Shown here one piece after another: positions 22,541 through 38,359 of a DNA stretch of 64,000 bases. Made by a program: the position numbers and the translations under genes. This DNA is from Rhizophagus irregularis (Eukaryota > Glomeromycota > Glomeromycetes > Glomerales > Glomeraceae), in NCBI RefSeq assembly GCF_026210795.1, contig NC_089449.1:3658001-3722000 (forward strand), given 5' to 3'. Within the stretch, counting starts at the first letter, position 1. The number at the start of each line of letters is the position of its first letter. Under the pieces are notes generated by a model. The model was not told where the DNA came from. It worked only from the letters and a program-made list of their open reading frames with translations, and did not search any database.

Positions 22541-23830
22541 TCAATTCTTAAATGGATTCTGGAAGATCTTTAAAATCTAAAATTCTACTTGTATAAATTG
22601 CTTGAGGATGTATAGTATATGAGAGTGTATCAGTATTTGCTGTTAATGATGGTAAATTTTTATTAATTTCTTCAACTTCTTCAACTTGTTTACAGATCTC
22701 AGTATTTTCGTTATAAACAATTTCTCTCTTATAATCATAAAATAATCCAATCACTTCATCTGCTATAGGTCGTTTTAGAGGGTCATGATCTTAATCCTTG
22801 ACAAATTTTAATAGCTAAGGTTCTGTCATGAGCAATATCATGATAAGGGGGTAATCCTATACAGAACTTCATATGCAATGATTCCAAATCCATAAATATC
22901 ACTTTTTTGAGTATATTCTTTTCCTCTTAAAACTTCAGGAGCTACATAAGGTAAAACTCCATACGTATCGTTATTTTGAGCATTCATTGGTCGACATAAT
23001 CCCAAATCAGTAATTTCAATCCTTTGATTGGATACACTTATCATATTTCCAGAATGAAAATCACGATGAATTAATTCTCGTTTATAAGACCAGATGACAT
23101 CCATTGCAACATATCCAACTTTAGAATCCAATTCAGTGAACTAAAATTCTTATCTAAATACTGTCTTAAACTACCATTTATCCCATGTTGCATTATCATC
23201 ATATATTCATTTTTTTCTGGATTTTTAGTAATACCATAGCAGCGAATCACTTCGCGACTTCCACCTAAATTCGCAATAACATGTGATTCAACCTGAAAAA
23301 AAAAAAATCACGTTAATTCAGTGCTAATTCAATTAAAAAATCGGAGAAAAAAGATATTTTACTTCTCTTAAAAATTCGGCTATATTATCTTGTGAGTTAT
23401 ATATACATTTTAAAACAACACGTTGATTTCGATATCCCAATAACTTATATATCCTTGTTTCCACTTTGCTTTATAGACGGTTCCAAAACCTCCTTTAGTT
23501 AAATATTCACATTTTCGAAGTCATTGTATTCAACCCACTCTATAACTTCATTTCCAAGGTTAGCCTTTAATTGTATATTGTGAGTAAATTTATCAATTGC
23601 CACTAGTCCAATTTTCCAAATCTTCTTGAAATCGTTTATAATAACATGACCGACACCAATTAGCAGCATTTTTAGGTTGTTTACATCCTTTACATAATCC
23701 AAATTCTTTATAACGTTCTTTTATTTCTTCATTCAATATTAGTTTATCCACTAACAATTCTTGTTCTTCGGTTAAGCGGGAACGGGAGAAATCTTTTATT
23801 TGTTCATATGCATCATCGCTAATCTAAAAG
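22541..23830 (-). pseudogene. TKL-type protein kinase relic, copy B
   Basis: Same family and order as the copies at 2-4.2 kb. Present are the N-terminal module (LTEEQELLVDKLILNEEIKE, then CKGC..CRSC, 23630-23825); a Gly-rich-loop region in broken frame near 23480; an intron at about 23294-23360; LIHRDFHSGNMISVSNQ; ITDLGLCRPMNAQNNDTYG; and VAPEVLRGKEYTQKSDIYG (22838-23131, one intact 97-codon frame). The C-lobe helices between KICQGLR and DPLKRP are deleted (near 22785). The tail SYTIHPQAIYTSRILDFKD (22548-22650) is intact. No start codon is seen for the first exon. It is probably non-functional. Confidence 0.75.
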
Positions 23831-24003
23831 TGTAGTATATAAGAGTGCATTAGTATTGGATTGAGAGTGTATTTGATAAAATGAGATGTTTATAGAAACT
23901 CTTTTTCAGATTGGCTATTACACTATAACGTAACGTCATAACGTGTAATAAGTACAATGAAAAAAGCCTTGATCATCATTTGTGATATTCTTTCATATTA
24001 CTA

Positions 24004-24525
24004 ATGTTTTTAACCATTCGATCTGGCGGCCAAACAGGTGTTGATAGGGCGACATTAGATGCTGCTTTGGATTACAATAATACTATCACAAAAGATAATG
24101 TAAAAAAGTCCTTCTTTATTCATGTCACCGGTTGGTGTCCGAAGGGACGGCTTGCGGAAGACGGTTCAATTTCATTACGATACCCACTCATTGAAACACC
24201 CACCTCATTATATTCTGAAAGAACAGAATGGAACATCCGGGATGCAGATGCCACTATGGTTCTGCTTTTGTCCACCACGACGCCACCTGATCATGGAACA
24301 AACTTTACAATTGAAAAGGCTAATCAACTTCAAAAACCATCAAAAATTATTTTTCTTGATGATAATATCATAACAAACATTAATGAGGTTCTTTATTGGA
24401 TAAATGTCAATAAAATCAAGACGCTAAACGTGGCTGGTTCAAGAGAAAGTAATTGTTCCGGAATTTACATCAAAGCATATGAATTCGTTAGTACCTTGTT
24501 GGAGAAAAGAAGGACAGAAGAATAA
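24004..24525 (+). CDS. SLOG-superfamily (cpYpsA / 'putative molybdenum carrier') protein
   Basis: An intronless frame of 173 residues. The N-terminus has SGGQTGVDRATLDAAL, the signature of the circularly permuted YpsA branch of the SLOG (SMF/DprA-LOG) fold. It is followed by TGWCPKGRLAEDG, RYPLIETPTSLYSERTEWNI, RDADATMVL and the closing LNVAGSRESNCSGIY. These are the conserved blocks of bacterial proteins annotated as 'putative molybdenum carrier'. The fold is a Rossmann-like nucleotide-binding one; the ligand is not established. All blocks are intact and the length matches the family. The gene stands alone between a kinase relic (ends 23830) and a gene-free stretch. Lack of introns in an intron-rich genome plus the bacterial-type family suggest acquisition by horizontal transfer (inference). 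Confidence 0.88.
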   Translation: MFLTIRSGGQTGVDRATLDAALDYNNTITKDNVKKSFFIHVTGWCPKGRLAEDGSISLRYPLIETPTSLYSERTEWNIRDADATMVLLLSTTTPPDHGTNFTIEKANQLQKPSKIIFLDDNIITNINEVLYWINVNKIKTLNVAGSRESNCSGIYIKAYEFVSTLLEKRRTEE

Positions 24526-25555
24526 AAAATTATATCGATACTATAAAATATAGAGTAAATACAAAATAGTACTCCTATTTATTTTACCTTTTGACACGCA
24601 AATATCTCGAAACATTAGTAAATTATTATATAAATTACAAAAAAATTAACACGTGAAATATTTTCTCATTATGTACCTAATTGTAATCCCTCACTTCCGG
24701 TTATTGAGTAGTAGTTTTCGTTTATAAACTTGTGGCTTTCAACCAAAAGTCTTTTTGACTTTTACATAAAAATCAATGTTCGATTCATCATCCACATTAA
24801 CAATTATCATGTCGTTTATACCCATAGAAGGCATCAGATTTACTAGAGGATTTTTTAATAAAATTACACGAATTACTCTAAACAAGAGAAATGAAGGAAT
24901 TAAGAACAGATTAATGTTTTCTAAACAAATTATAAGAATTTGAGAGACTGATTTGATCACGCAGCAAGTAAATTTCAATTACATTAGTGAAATTTATTTA
25001 GTGTCAATATATTCATTTTACATTATAATTATTTCTTCAATCAAAATTTCAATCTCAATAATAGAAATAATAGCGTAATACTACGTATCAACTAATGTTA
25101 TGCTATCTTTAACTTCCCTCTTTTCTCCACCTTCGTCTTTTCCTCATACAGTCCAAAGAATCATTGAACAATAAACAATCATTCAATCATAATATAATCT
25201 CTTTTTTTTATCCAACAAATTTGAATGTACAATTTAATATGTTTCGTGGGAAATGGAAAGTGTGAAATAAATCCTAATTCGGCACTGATGCAAAAATCAT
25301 AAATAATGTGATATCAGCTTTGATGTGATGAAAAAAACGCATTTTATAATTTTAAATTTACCTGGATCTTAAAAAAAGCAAGTGTTTTTCCCTTCAGTGG
25401 AGAAGCTATCCAATCTTTATAACGAAAAAAAAAGCTCTCAAATAAATTTAATACATAGAATAATTGAAAAGGAGTACTTTGGCGAGTGTACTTGTCATCA
25501 CTTCATAAATTATTGGTTGAAAAATATGTTAGTACTTATAGCGTCAATTAATCTT
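24526..25555. other. Intergenic region, no gene seen
   Basis: Open frames at 24739-24978 (-) and 25382-25573 (+) have no recognisable domain and AT-driven composition. No RNA gene was recognised. Confidence 0.45.
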
Positions 25556-25557
25556 CT

Positions 25558-27090
25558 AGCGGATTTCCCATAAGATGGGATTGGGAGAATCCCATATCTC
25601 ATCCCATATCTCACTTATTCCATCCTATTTGCCATAATTCCATTCCAATCCCATATCCCATATCCCACCCCATATTCCATTAATCTCATTTTTTTATTTT
25701 TATTTTTATTTTTAAATCACAAAGCGAACAGAGTTACAGTAAAAATTACAAGGACCATAAACTAGAATCTAAAGTAACTTATATGACTTAAAACTAAAAC
25801 CCGACTGACCCTTTCGTAATCAGGGAAAGATGCACGGGATCGGGATACACCCTTTCCCGAACATACGAGGAATTAATCTTATACTGGTGTATATTGTATA
25901 ACCTTATTCCCATTGGTCTATTAATCACGTGACATTACATACACATCCAAAAAAAAAGGAAAATTTTCTTCCCACAAATGAGATTGTTTTACAAATAGGC
26001 CAAAAAAGGATATTCTTACGCCGATCATATAATTCCGGCCAAAATTACAGCTCTGGTATTACAGGGTTTAAATTTCCTATCTTATATACCCTAATTTTAA
26101 GAATCTATTGAATTGGTTTTTGATAAAATTTATATCATTGGATTCATCTTGGTGAAAGAAATTTAATGGTTGTAATTGATTGAGTATCATAAAAAAGGTA
26201 TGTTTTATATTATAAAAATAAATTTTTGTGTTATAAAATTATAATAAAAATGTTTATAATAAATAATATAAAATATTTTAAAACTTTATTTTAATTTATC
26301 CATAAAATAATATTAATATCTATAAAAATAATAAAAAAATTATCTATAATAATAAATAATAAAAATAAAAAACTAATCCAAATTATCAAAACAAAACTAT
26401 ACTAAACAAAAAGCCATTAGTTAAAGTAAAAAAAATCATATTAGAATTAATTTATTAATTAGTATCAATATCTACAATTAATTACAAATTAACTATAAAT
26501 TAGAAAAATCAATTCTATTTATAGCTAATTTTATGATTAGTGGCAGATACTTATATTAATTAGAATTTTACTTTTATGATTTATTCTACTTTGATAAATA
26601 AAAGAACTAAAAAAAATTTCAATTTTTTAATATAATTTATTGTTCTTTCTAATATTTAACAGAAAATGGCTTGGTACTTAATAAAAAGGGCTTAAAATTT
26701 AATAAAAATGACTTTGAATTTGATAAAAAATGGTTAGTATTTAACAAAGTAGCTTAGTATTTAACAAAAAAAAAAGCTTAGTGTTTAACAAAATGGCTTT
26801 GTATTTAACAAAAAAATGCTTAGTAATTAAAAATGGCTTGATATTCAACAAAAAAGGACTTTCTTTAGTCCAATAATTAATTAATTACAGATTATATGAT
26901 AGCCCAACAGGATAATATTTACAAATAATTAAATATACAAAAAAATTATAAAGGGATAAAAAATGTTAAAATATTATATTTGAAAAATTTATATTAAAAA
27001 AAAATCATGCAGTTCATAAATATTTTTTATATGTTTAAATGGGATTTGGGATGGGATGGGATGGGACTCCCATCCCATTTATTTGGGCGG
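25558..27090. mobile_element. ~1.5-kb TIR element with ATCCCAT-rich ends
   Basis: The left end (25558-25610: ATTTCCCATAAGATGGGATT, then GGGAGAATCCCATATCTCAT) and right end (27037-27090: GGGATTTGGGATGGGATGGG, then ACTCCCATCCCATTTATTTG) are inverted repeats of about 45-50 bp. They are internally repetitive (ATCCCAT units extend to about 25685). The interior is AT-rich and non-coding, with a minisatellite at 26660-26870 and a GC-richer block at 25790-25930 (CACGGGATCGGGATACACCC). No transposase is seen, and the target duplication is unclear. Confidence 0.6.
26660..26870. repeat. Minisatellite, unit about AATGGCTTAGTATTTAACAA
   Basis: Eight or nine degenerate copies of a 22-28 bp unit combining (A)n, TGGCTTAGTATTTAACAA and variants. 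Unit length varies with the A-tract. It lies inside the TIR element at 25558-27090. Confidence 0.75.
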
Positions 27091-27099
27091 CAAGTATAA

Positions 27100-28452
27100 G
27101 CGGATCTAAGCGTAACGAAAGTCCAAAATGCAATTAGAAATCTATAAAAATATTTTCATGTTATTTTTTTGTATTGATTTAAAATTCTAATAATAAATCT
27201 TATGAAAGAAATCGGACCAATTTAGCAAAAGCACACAAATTCTGTCTTCTGAGTTCAAAGATCCTATCTTAATTATTTGAAGTTCGAAGATAGTGTTTAA
27301 AATTTTCAGACATACAAGAGTTGATGTATGTCATTTTCTAGAATTTTTGTAAGATTTAAAACCATACTAACAGATATTAAATTTGCAAAAGGAATTTGAA
27401 TCAAAGCCAAAGATGGTTTTTAAAAATACGCGTTTTAACCATTTAAGGTGTTAACGTTAACAATACAAGAATCTATAATTTGTGATTATCGGTTCAAGTT
27501 GAATATTCTATAATAGCCGGGATGATTATTTCCTTATTAAAGATTTTATTAATTCAAAATTTGTCTATTTAAAATACGTTTATCATTTAAACTTCGTATG
27601 AAATAAATATATTATAATTATTCACGATATCTTACATTTATATATCATCATTAAAAATTTCCCTCCCCTAAGAAGTAGAAAACATTTCACAAAAAAATTA
27701 TAATATCGACCGGATCGCAATGTTTTCGCTTAGTTGGCTAAGCCGCTGTTTAAGGCTTAGCAAGAACAAACATTAATTTACATGATATGTGTATGCACTC
27801 GTATAATGAGAAAAATGTTTTGACTGGCATATGCACCCATGACTGAAGGTTTGAAAATTTTCTTTGACCATTCATTTATTATTTTGGACATTTACGCCAA
27901 AGTTTCCATAGTTGGCAAATTTACTAATTGAAATTTAGTTAGATAAATGATCGGTTTTTTTTGTATAACGCTTAATTAAGAAAGTCTTAAATGTAAAATT
28001 AATGTTTGAATAAGCTTCTATAAGATTCTTTTTCAAAAAAAAAAAAATCACGTTTATTTTGATTGGTTTGTCCGTTCCTTCCAATGAACTATAAGCGAAT
28101 AAGATGGAAGAATGAATGTTGTTGAGTACACTCTAAACAAATTTAGAATTATTGATATTATGTATTTATTAAAGTTTTTTATCAAATAGGAAATTAACTT
28201 GTTTTACTTTTTCCGCTAATTTTTTGTGCCAATAATCTTTTAGGTTTATTTAATTAACCTTTTCTGAAAATATCAAAATATCAAAATATGCAACCAAATC
28301 AAAATTGTTATAATCATAATGATACCATGTGTAATTCGGGCAATTCAGTCAATAAATGGCACCTGGACTGGATTTATAATCAACCGTAACCGACCCCCTG
28401 CAAAGACTTTTGTTTTTCTCACCTTCATTTTTCGTATCTTATCCAAAGAAAC
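27100..28452. other. Intergenic region upstream of the fasciclin gene
   Basis: No gene recognised. A short dyad, CTTAGTTGGCTAAGCC followed by GGCTTAGC, lies at 27730-27762; it does not fold as a tRNA by inspection. The 3' part presumably contains the fasciclin gene promoter. Confidence 0.4.
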
Positions 28453-31060
28453 ATGTTGTTAAACATACGTATATTATTATTGTTGTTATTAATACTTTCG
28501 CTTTTATCAATATTTTCTGTTGCTAAAAAGACTATTACGGATTTACTTTATGAAGATAAAAGATTTAGTAATTTAGTTAGAGCTTTACAACGTACTAGAA
28601 TTCTTCACGAAATTAATCGTTATGAATCTGCAACTTTATTCGCACCTGTAAATGAAGCTTTCGAGGACGACCCTCTTATGACCAGAGAACGTATGTTATA
28701 TCATTTTCTTATTGAAGAAATTAAAGGAGAAGAACTTAGGAAGAATGGTCTGCTGTTAAATACTCGTTTGAATATGGGAGAAAAACTTAATACACTTGGA
28801 CAAAAAGTTAAAGTTGAAGTTGAAAGTGATTCCAATATTGTCTATGTTGGTAATGGAAAAATTACAGAATTTGATAAAAAAGCAGATAACGGTGAGTGAA
28901 TTATAAAATTTTTTTTTTTAAAAATTTAAATTGTGACTAATTAAATATACATTACTTTATATGAATCAAAGGAATTATTCATGTAATCAATGGAGTGTTG
29001 GATACTCCTGTGGACTTATGTAAGTGATATATAACTTTTGATCGACTATTTTTAATTTATTAAATTGATTTTTATATTCTTGTAGATACAACTTTGACTT
29101 CTATGGATCAACTTACAGTTTTTTCTGATTATCTTCGTATGAGAAAATTAGATGATTATTTATCAAATGAAAATCATATTACTATATTTGCTCCAACTAA
29201 TGATGTCATAAAAAATCAATTAAAGTATCATGAAAGAGAGTATTTAATGGGAGAATGTGGTGGAGGTTTAGATGACTTGGATTTGTGGACTAAATATCAC
29301 TTACATAATGATAGAGTTTTATACTCCGATTCATTTGAAAATGGGAATACAAATGGTTTGAAATTATTCTATTGATTTTTTTTTATAAGAAAAAATAATT
29401 TTTATATTAATTTTCCTTTTCATATAGTACCTACGGTACAAGGGGAACCGATAAAGGTTGAAAAAGACGAACAAGGTAACATGCGTGTTGCTGGTGGAAA
29501 TGTAACTTTTAAAGATTTGTTGGCTGAAAATGGTACTAATTATTTAAATTTTAAACTTTAACTTTCCTTAACGTTATTATTATTAACATACTTTTTACTT
29601 TCATAATAGGTGTCATTCACGTTATTACTAATGTTGCAATACCAAAAGCTCTTCATTTCACAACACACAAGTACCTTTGTGGTTTGAAAGCTACAAAATT
29701 TGTAGCTTCAATTATAAAACATGGATTACAACATTATATAGAAGGTTCAAATGCATCATATACAATATTAGCGCCAAGAGATGATTCTTTAGATGAAAGT
29801 TTAACATTGAGATATCATATTTTAGAAGGGAAATATTTGCCTTCAGATTTAAAAGATGAAATGCTTGTTAAGTCTGAACTTAAAACTGAAGAATTAAGAA
29901 ATCATAGACAAAGAGCTATTGTAAATTTAGTTCAAAAATGGGATAATAATGATAATGAAAGTATTCAGAGAACTGAAATTCAATTCAATGGGATTGGTGT
30001 AGTTGGTGAACCTGTTGAAATCGGAAATGATATTATTTATATATTATCAAATACAATGACACCACCACAACCTATTATAAAAATTCTCAGTAATGATAAA
30101 CAATTGGCTTCAATGGGCACTTATATTATTATTAATAATATTGTACAGAAGGTTAGATCAGCTAAAGGTATTACAATGATCGCACCGTCTTCGGAAGCGT
30201 TTTCACAATTAGGATTAATTAATGCATATTTCTTACTTCATGAAGCAAAAGTTGATTTAAATTCCGTATTATTGCATCATATAATTAATGAAACAATATA
30301 TAGTGAAGATATAACAGATGAAAAAACATATTATACAATGGGTGGCGATCCAGTTAAAGTTTATAAGAAAGACAATGATATATTTGTTAGTAATGCAAAT
30401 TATACATCAAAAGTTAGTAGAAAAGATGTATTAACTTCAACAGGAGTATTACATGTACTTGACAAAGTTATATTTCCACCAACGTTACATATAACATTGG
30501 GTAAACTACTCAAAGGAATTAATGCTCAAACATTTTTAGAAATTGTTAAAGCGGCCAACTTAACTGACTTAGTACAAGATCCGTTAGAACCATATACAAT
30601 ATTAGCACCAACAGAAGGTGCATTTGAAAAAATTAATGTGACTAAGTTATTAGCAGATCCTGAGTTAGCAAGTAGATGGGCAAGATTGCATATAATACCA
30701 AAAAAATTGGATGAATTGAAGAATGGCGACGAAGTACCTACATTATTATCAAATGACGCTATATTAGTTATTAAAAAAGAGTTAGGAGGATCCTATTATA
30801 ATATCGAAATAAAAGGTTATTGGAGTTTTAAAGAAAAAGCTAAATTGTTAAGTAGCGGTAGAACTTGGAATGGTGGTGCTGTTTATGAAATTGATAAGGT
30901 ATTATTACCCGAACATGTTCAACAAATTGGTAGAACGTTTTCAGATATCATTATTGGTTTTGTATTATTCGGTTTTCTTGCTATGAGTGGTATTTATAGT
31001 TGGCACTTCTGGAATATTTGGAAAAGGGAAAATCAAGGCTATCGAGAAATCGAATCATAA
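28453..31060 (+). CDS. Fasciclin (FAS1)-domain membrane protein, five domains
   Basis: Exons 28453-28891, 28972-29019, 29086-29355, 29428-29532 and 29610-31060 sum to 2313 nt, giving 770 residues in one frame. Residues 1-24 are a signal peptide (IRILLLLLLILSLLSIFSVA). Five FAS1-like repeats follow, at about 28-165, 168-300, 310-445, 450-590 and 595-725. Each has an H1-type ATLFAPVNEAF / ITIFAPTNDVI / YTILAPRDDSL / ITMIAPSSEAF / YTILAPTEGAF motif, and most end with an H2-type GIIHVINGVLD / GVIHVITNVA / GVLHVLDKVIF block. A C-terminal transmembrane helix (about 735-758, DIIIGFVLFGFLAMSGIYSW) leaves a short basic cytosolic tail. FAS1 proteins mediate adhesion or cell-wall/membrane contacts. Several N-x-S/T sites fit a secreted topology. 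It ends convergently with PTPA, 463 bp away. Confidence 0.92.
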
Positions 31061-31523
31061 TTTTATTACTATTGAGATGCATAAAAATGTAAAAATTATG
31101 AACACTACGTCTTGCGTTTGCATCAAATGTTAATAGGTTATTGACATTGGAATTTTTGACATTGAAACGTTTCATTTTGATATTTAAATAATCACGTATT
31201 CATCTACACTTTTTATATTAAAACATTAAATAATAATAAATTTTATATTTTGAAATTATGACATCCTAATTTTTTTTTATCATATCGACTTTTTTTTTTG
31301 TAAATTTTATTTATTTTATTCATTTTTTTATTATTTTTATTTTTTGTTGTTTTTTTTTTATTAAATTATATTCCGTTACAATAAAATCCTAACCAATATT
31401 ATTATTAAAGCGTCTTTGTGAATAAGCATATACTTACTTATTAACTTATGCAATAATAAATAAAAAATGTTAACTAATAATCCTGTTTTTTTTTATTAAA
31501 GGAAATTTCCTAATTCTTGATTC
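31061..31523. other. Convergent intergenic spacer
   Basis: Shared 3' flank of the fasciclin and PTPA genes. It is T-rich, with no gene seen; AATAAA-like motifs near 31445-31460 could serve polyadenylation. Confidence 0.4.
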
Positions 31524-33133
31524 CTAATCAAATGGCAACCTTCTAAAAGTTCCTTCTCCCATATTTATTTGACTAGCACCAATAGCACTGGGAACTTTAA
31601 TACCACAACAATCGGGAAATTCTTGACCAAAAGCATGCACATGATTATCGTCACATTCCAAGTCTTGTTCCTTTAATTCACTAGAACTTCCTTCAAAGTA
31701 TATTAAACTTCCAAACATAAAATGTTGCATTATAGGCAATTTTCCAAGTACTTCTCCTTTATACATTTTAATCATTCCTTCACTAACTTTTTTCCATTCT
31801 TTAACTCCTATAAAAAAAAAGTTAGCAAATATCAATTGAATAAAAAATAATATTTTTTAGATTCTTGCCAGATATGTCATCCAACATCGGTGAATTCCAA
31901 CGAAGAGATGCTGTTTTAACCTATATTAAATAAAAGTAAAATTTTTTTTATTTGGTTAACATTATTCCTCCTATAACTTAATTAAATAATTTAAGTTTGC
32001 TTTGTATATACCGAATTTATGAATTTTATACAGGCCAAATACATATATTCTTTAGAAAATTCGTCAACGACATCCTTATCATGAATCGACTTCGGCTTGA
32101 TATATTTATGCCCTAAAACAAAATAAAAAGAAAGATAAACAAACAAGTCTTTTTTCATTTTATTCGATAAATATATTATTACCTATTAATTGAGCTGATC
32201 CAAACATGAATGGTAAAAAGTGATAATCATCTAATCCCCAAACTCCGTGAGACCCAGCCGGTTCAAGCCAATATTTAAATTGAAGGTTTCTCATAACATC
32301 TATATATCTTTTTTAAATTAGAAAAATATACTCGATTTTAACAATTTTTTTTTTTTAAAAAAAAAGTATTTATTTTAAATATAATATATTTAATACTAAC
32401 TTTTGAAAGACTCTTAATACAATAGATGTATAATCATCTGGTCCAATCAAACCCAATTTTTCAAAACATAATCTATAAATATTGAAAAATAACATGAAAT
32501 AATTTTATTAAATGATTTTTAAATTAAAGATATACTTACAACCAAGCTATGAAATTAGCTTCATGGCCCGTTCCATAATCTATCCTTTTTTGATCTCCCC
32601 AGCTTTCCATGAAATATCGTGAAACTTCTTTAACCGCTTCTGGAGGTAACGAAAAGATTTCATGAAGTTCTTCTGCATTCTACAAGTTGGTTAAATAACG
32701 AAATGAAATTATTGCCAATTGGAAAAACTTTAACAAATCGATCAAAATAATATTAATTACATTAGCAATCCGACTATAGAAGACTTTGAAAGCCGGATTC
32801 CCAAATCTACTCTTTTCATTTTGTACAGGTGGTATCTCTTCACAATAGGTATTCGCTTTATCTAAAAGTTCCAGCATTTTCGACAAAGTCTATATTTATT
32901 ATAATAATAAATACATAAACTATATTCAATTAAACCTTAAAAAAAAAAATGTTAAAACATACCGGAGAAATAAAGCATTCAGTACTTAAAGATAATCCTT
33001 TAACTGAATTATTTAACCTCTCAGTAAAACCAACATAATCATTATATGCGTCAGATTCCCGAAATTTTTCGAGATCGTCTTTGGTGAGTATTTGTCGTTT
33101 TGGGACCATAAAGGTTAAAGTAGTAGCAGCCAT
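31524..33133 (-). CDS. PP2A phosphatase activator PTPA (Rrd-type prolyl isomerase)
   Basis: PTPA/Rrd proteins act on the PP2A catalytic subunit, promoting its active conformation, with reported prolyl isomerase activity. Eight exons (minus strand), 32963-33133, 32761-32889, 32540-32679, 32401-32472, 32183-32307, 32012-32112, 31869-31920 and 31524-31807, sum to 1074 nt, giving 357 residues, the usual family size. Diagnostic blocks are [33 protein letters not shown] and [16 protein letters not shown]. The last intron (31808-31868) uses a GC donor. The gene diverges from AlaRS with only 145 bp between start codons. Yeast has two paralogues (RRD1, RRD2); which one this matches cannot be decided by eye. 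Confidence 0.94.
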
Positions 33134-33278
33134 TTCTATATCACAGAAAGAAAGTAACCAGAAATATAAAAAAAGCTTTCATAACAATTATCAATGTGAT
33201 AAACTGCCGTTTTTTGACTAATCATGACTCAACACATGAGTTAAAGATTATTGGACGATCAATCCTATTAAATAAAGG
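33134..33278. promoter_or_regulatory. Compact bidirectional promoter PTPA/AlaRS with TGACTCA site
   Basis: The divergent start codons of PTPA (33133, minus) and AlaRS (33279, plus) are 145 bp apart. The interval contains TGACTCA at 33225-33231, the consensus of Gcn4/AP-1-type bZIP factors, with TGACTAATCA just upstream and TGAGT just downstream. Gcn4 control of amino-acid and tRNA-charging genes is known from other fungi; control here is inferred. Confidence 0.5.
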
Positions 33279-37114
<3,836 letters not shown>

Positions 37115-37918
37115 AACTTATTTATTAATATAATAATAATAGAGATAATTTATTATATTGTAAAAGAATTAAAAGAATTAAAAGAATTCGAATTGTAAAA
37201 TAAAATATCTTGCTAATATTTTTTATATGACGGAATTTATACTATTCCGACAATGAAATCAAAATTACGCAGAAATAAATCACTTGATTTAACAGCTCGT
37301 TAAAAGATATAAGTTACTATGCTAAATTTGACTTCTTGCCATCACCAGTGATGTTCAATGGACCAATTCTGCAATAAAAATTATTGGAAGTTTTCAATAC
37401 AAATCTATTGAGGTCTAAACATGATTTAAAAGTTTTTCCATTTGATGGAACTATATATCCACGCATAAACGAAAAATTATAAAGTTAAACCTTCTACAAC
37501 GTGACAAAGACGACACGTTTGCCTAACGGGAAGTCTTAACAGTACAAATAAAGAAGATTTAATCAATTATGACCATGGTAGTTGGTATAAAAAAAAACGA
37601 ACAAAACACAATTAAGAAACTAGAAACTAATGCATCAAAAATATATCAGCTCTTCCAAGCAAGCTATGCCAGAATTAAAACGGAACCTATTTCACAGAAC
37701 GCGTAATTATTACAAGAAGCAACTTCGTTAACGAACACGGAATCTTTCATTTATTAATCAATGTCTTGTAGATTTATAAAAAATATAAAATTTATCAATG
37801 TACGTATTCTATAAGGTGGGTTTCATTCTCAGAAAAAAAAAATGTCTTAAGAAAGCTCGCTCAAGCAAAGTAATATATCAACATATTCAAAAATATACCA
37901 AAATATTAAAAAGTAATT
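37115..37918. other. Duplicated cyclophilin 3' end, decayed (junction copy 1)
   Basis: Downstream of the AlaRS stop, 37380-37560 matches the 3' part of the cyclophilin gene at 38320-38640. Shared pieces include AGTTTTTCCA, CTAAACGAAAAA, ACGTG..CAAAGAC..ACA.GTTTGCC and the 21-bp tract beginning GGGAAGTCTTAACAGTAC. It is broken and non-coding. Together with 37919-38359 it forms a tandem duplication of the original AlaRS-cyclophilin convergent junction. Confidence 0.65.
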
Positions 37919-38359
37919 AATTTAGCCCGGCAAAAATTGGATATTGAAACAAAAGATATATTTTTATATATATTAAAAGAACTGGTAAGATTACTCAAGT
38001 CTTAGTTGCGTGGGTAAAATTTCAACTAAAAAAGAAAAAAACGCTTTAAAAGCTAGTTAGGGAAAAGTAAATTCTGTTTGTTCTTAACTTTTTAATTTAT
38101 TATTAATTACATAGACTGACCGCTCAATGGAACGAACTTAGGAAATAAAGTTTGCTGACAAAACTTCAAGTTACTCATTAATAATATAATAATAATAATA
38201 GAGAGATTTATTTATATTATAGTGAACTCAAATTGTTAGAATATCTTGCTAAAACTATACAGCTCGTTAAAAGTAATTTATATGTCAAGTATTACCACAA
38301 CTTGCAATCTAACTTTTGTTGAAAGTTTTTCCACTGGATGAACCGTGTTTCTCTATCCC
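37919..38359 (+). pseudogene. Duplicated AlaRS 3' end, decayed (junction copy 2)
   Basis: 37925-38095 resembles AlaRS exon 11. AAAAATTGGATATTGAAACA matches the AlaRS AAAAAATTGGATGTTGAAAC, followed by ACTGGTAAGATTACTCAAGT, AAAATTTCAACTAAAAAAG and AAAAGCTAGT..GGGAAAAGTAAATTCTG. 38160-38260 matches the AlaRS 3' flank (TAATAATAATAGAGA..TTTAT, then ATATCTTGCTAA..CAGCTCGTTAAAAG). Large internal deletions and stops make it non-functional. Confidence 0.65.

Noticed and set aside
24739-24978. 79-codon minus-strand frame downstream of the SLOG gene
   Set aside because: No recognisable domain, no splice partner and an AT-driven residue mix.
27725-27765. Possible tRNA at a CTTAGTTGGCTAAGCC dyad
   Set aside because: No acceptor stem, anticodon loop or TTCRA box could be aligned by eye; it is only a short hairpin.
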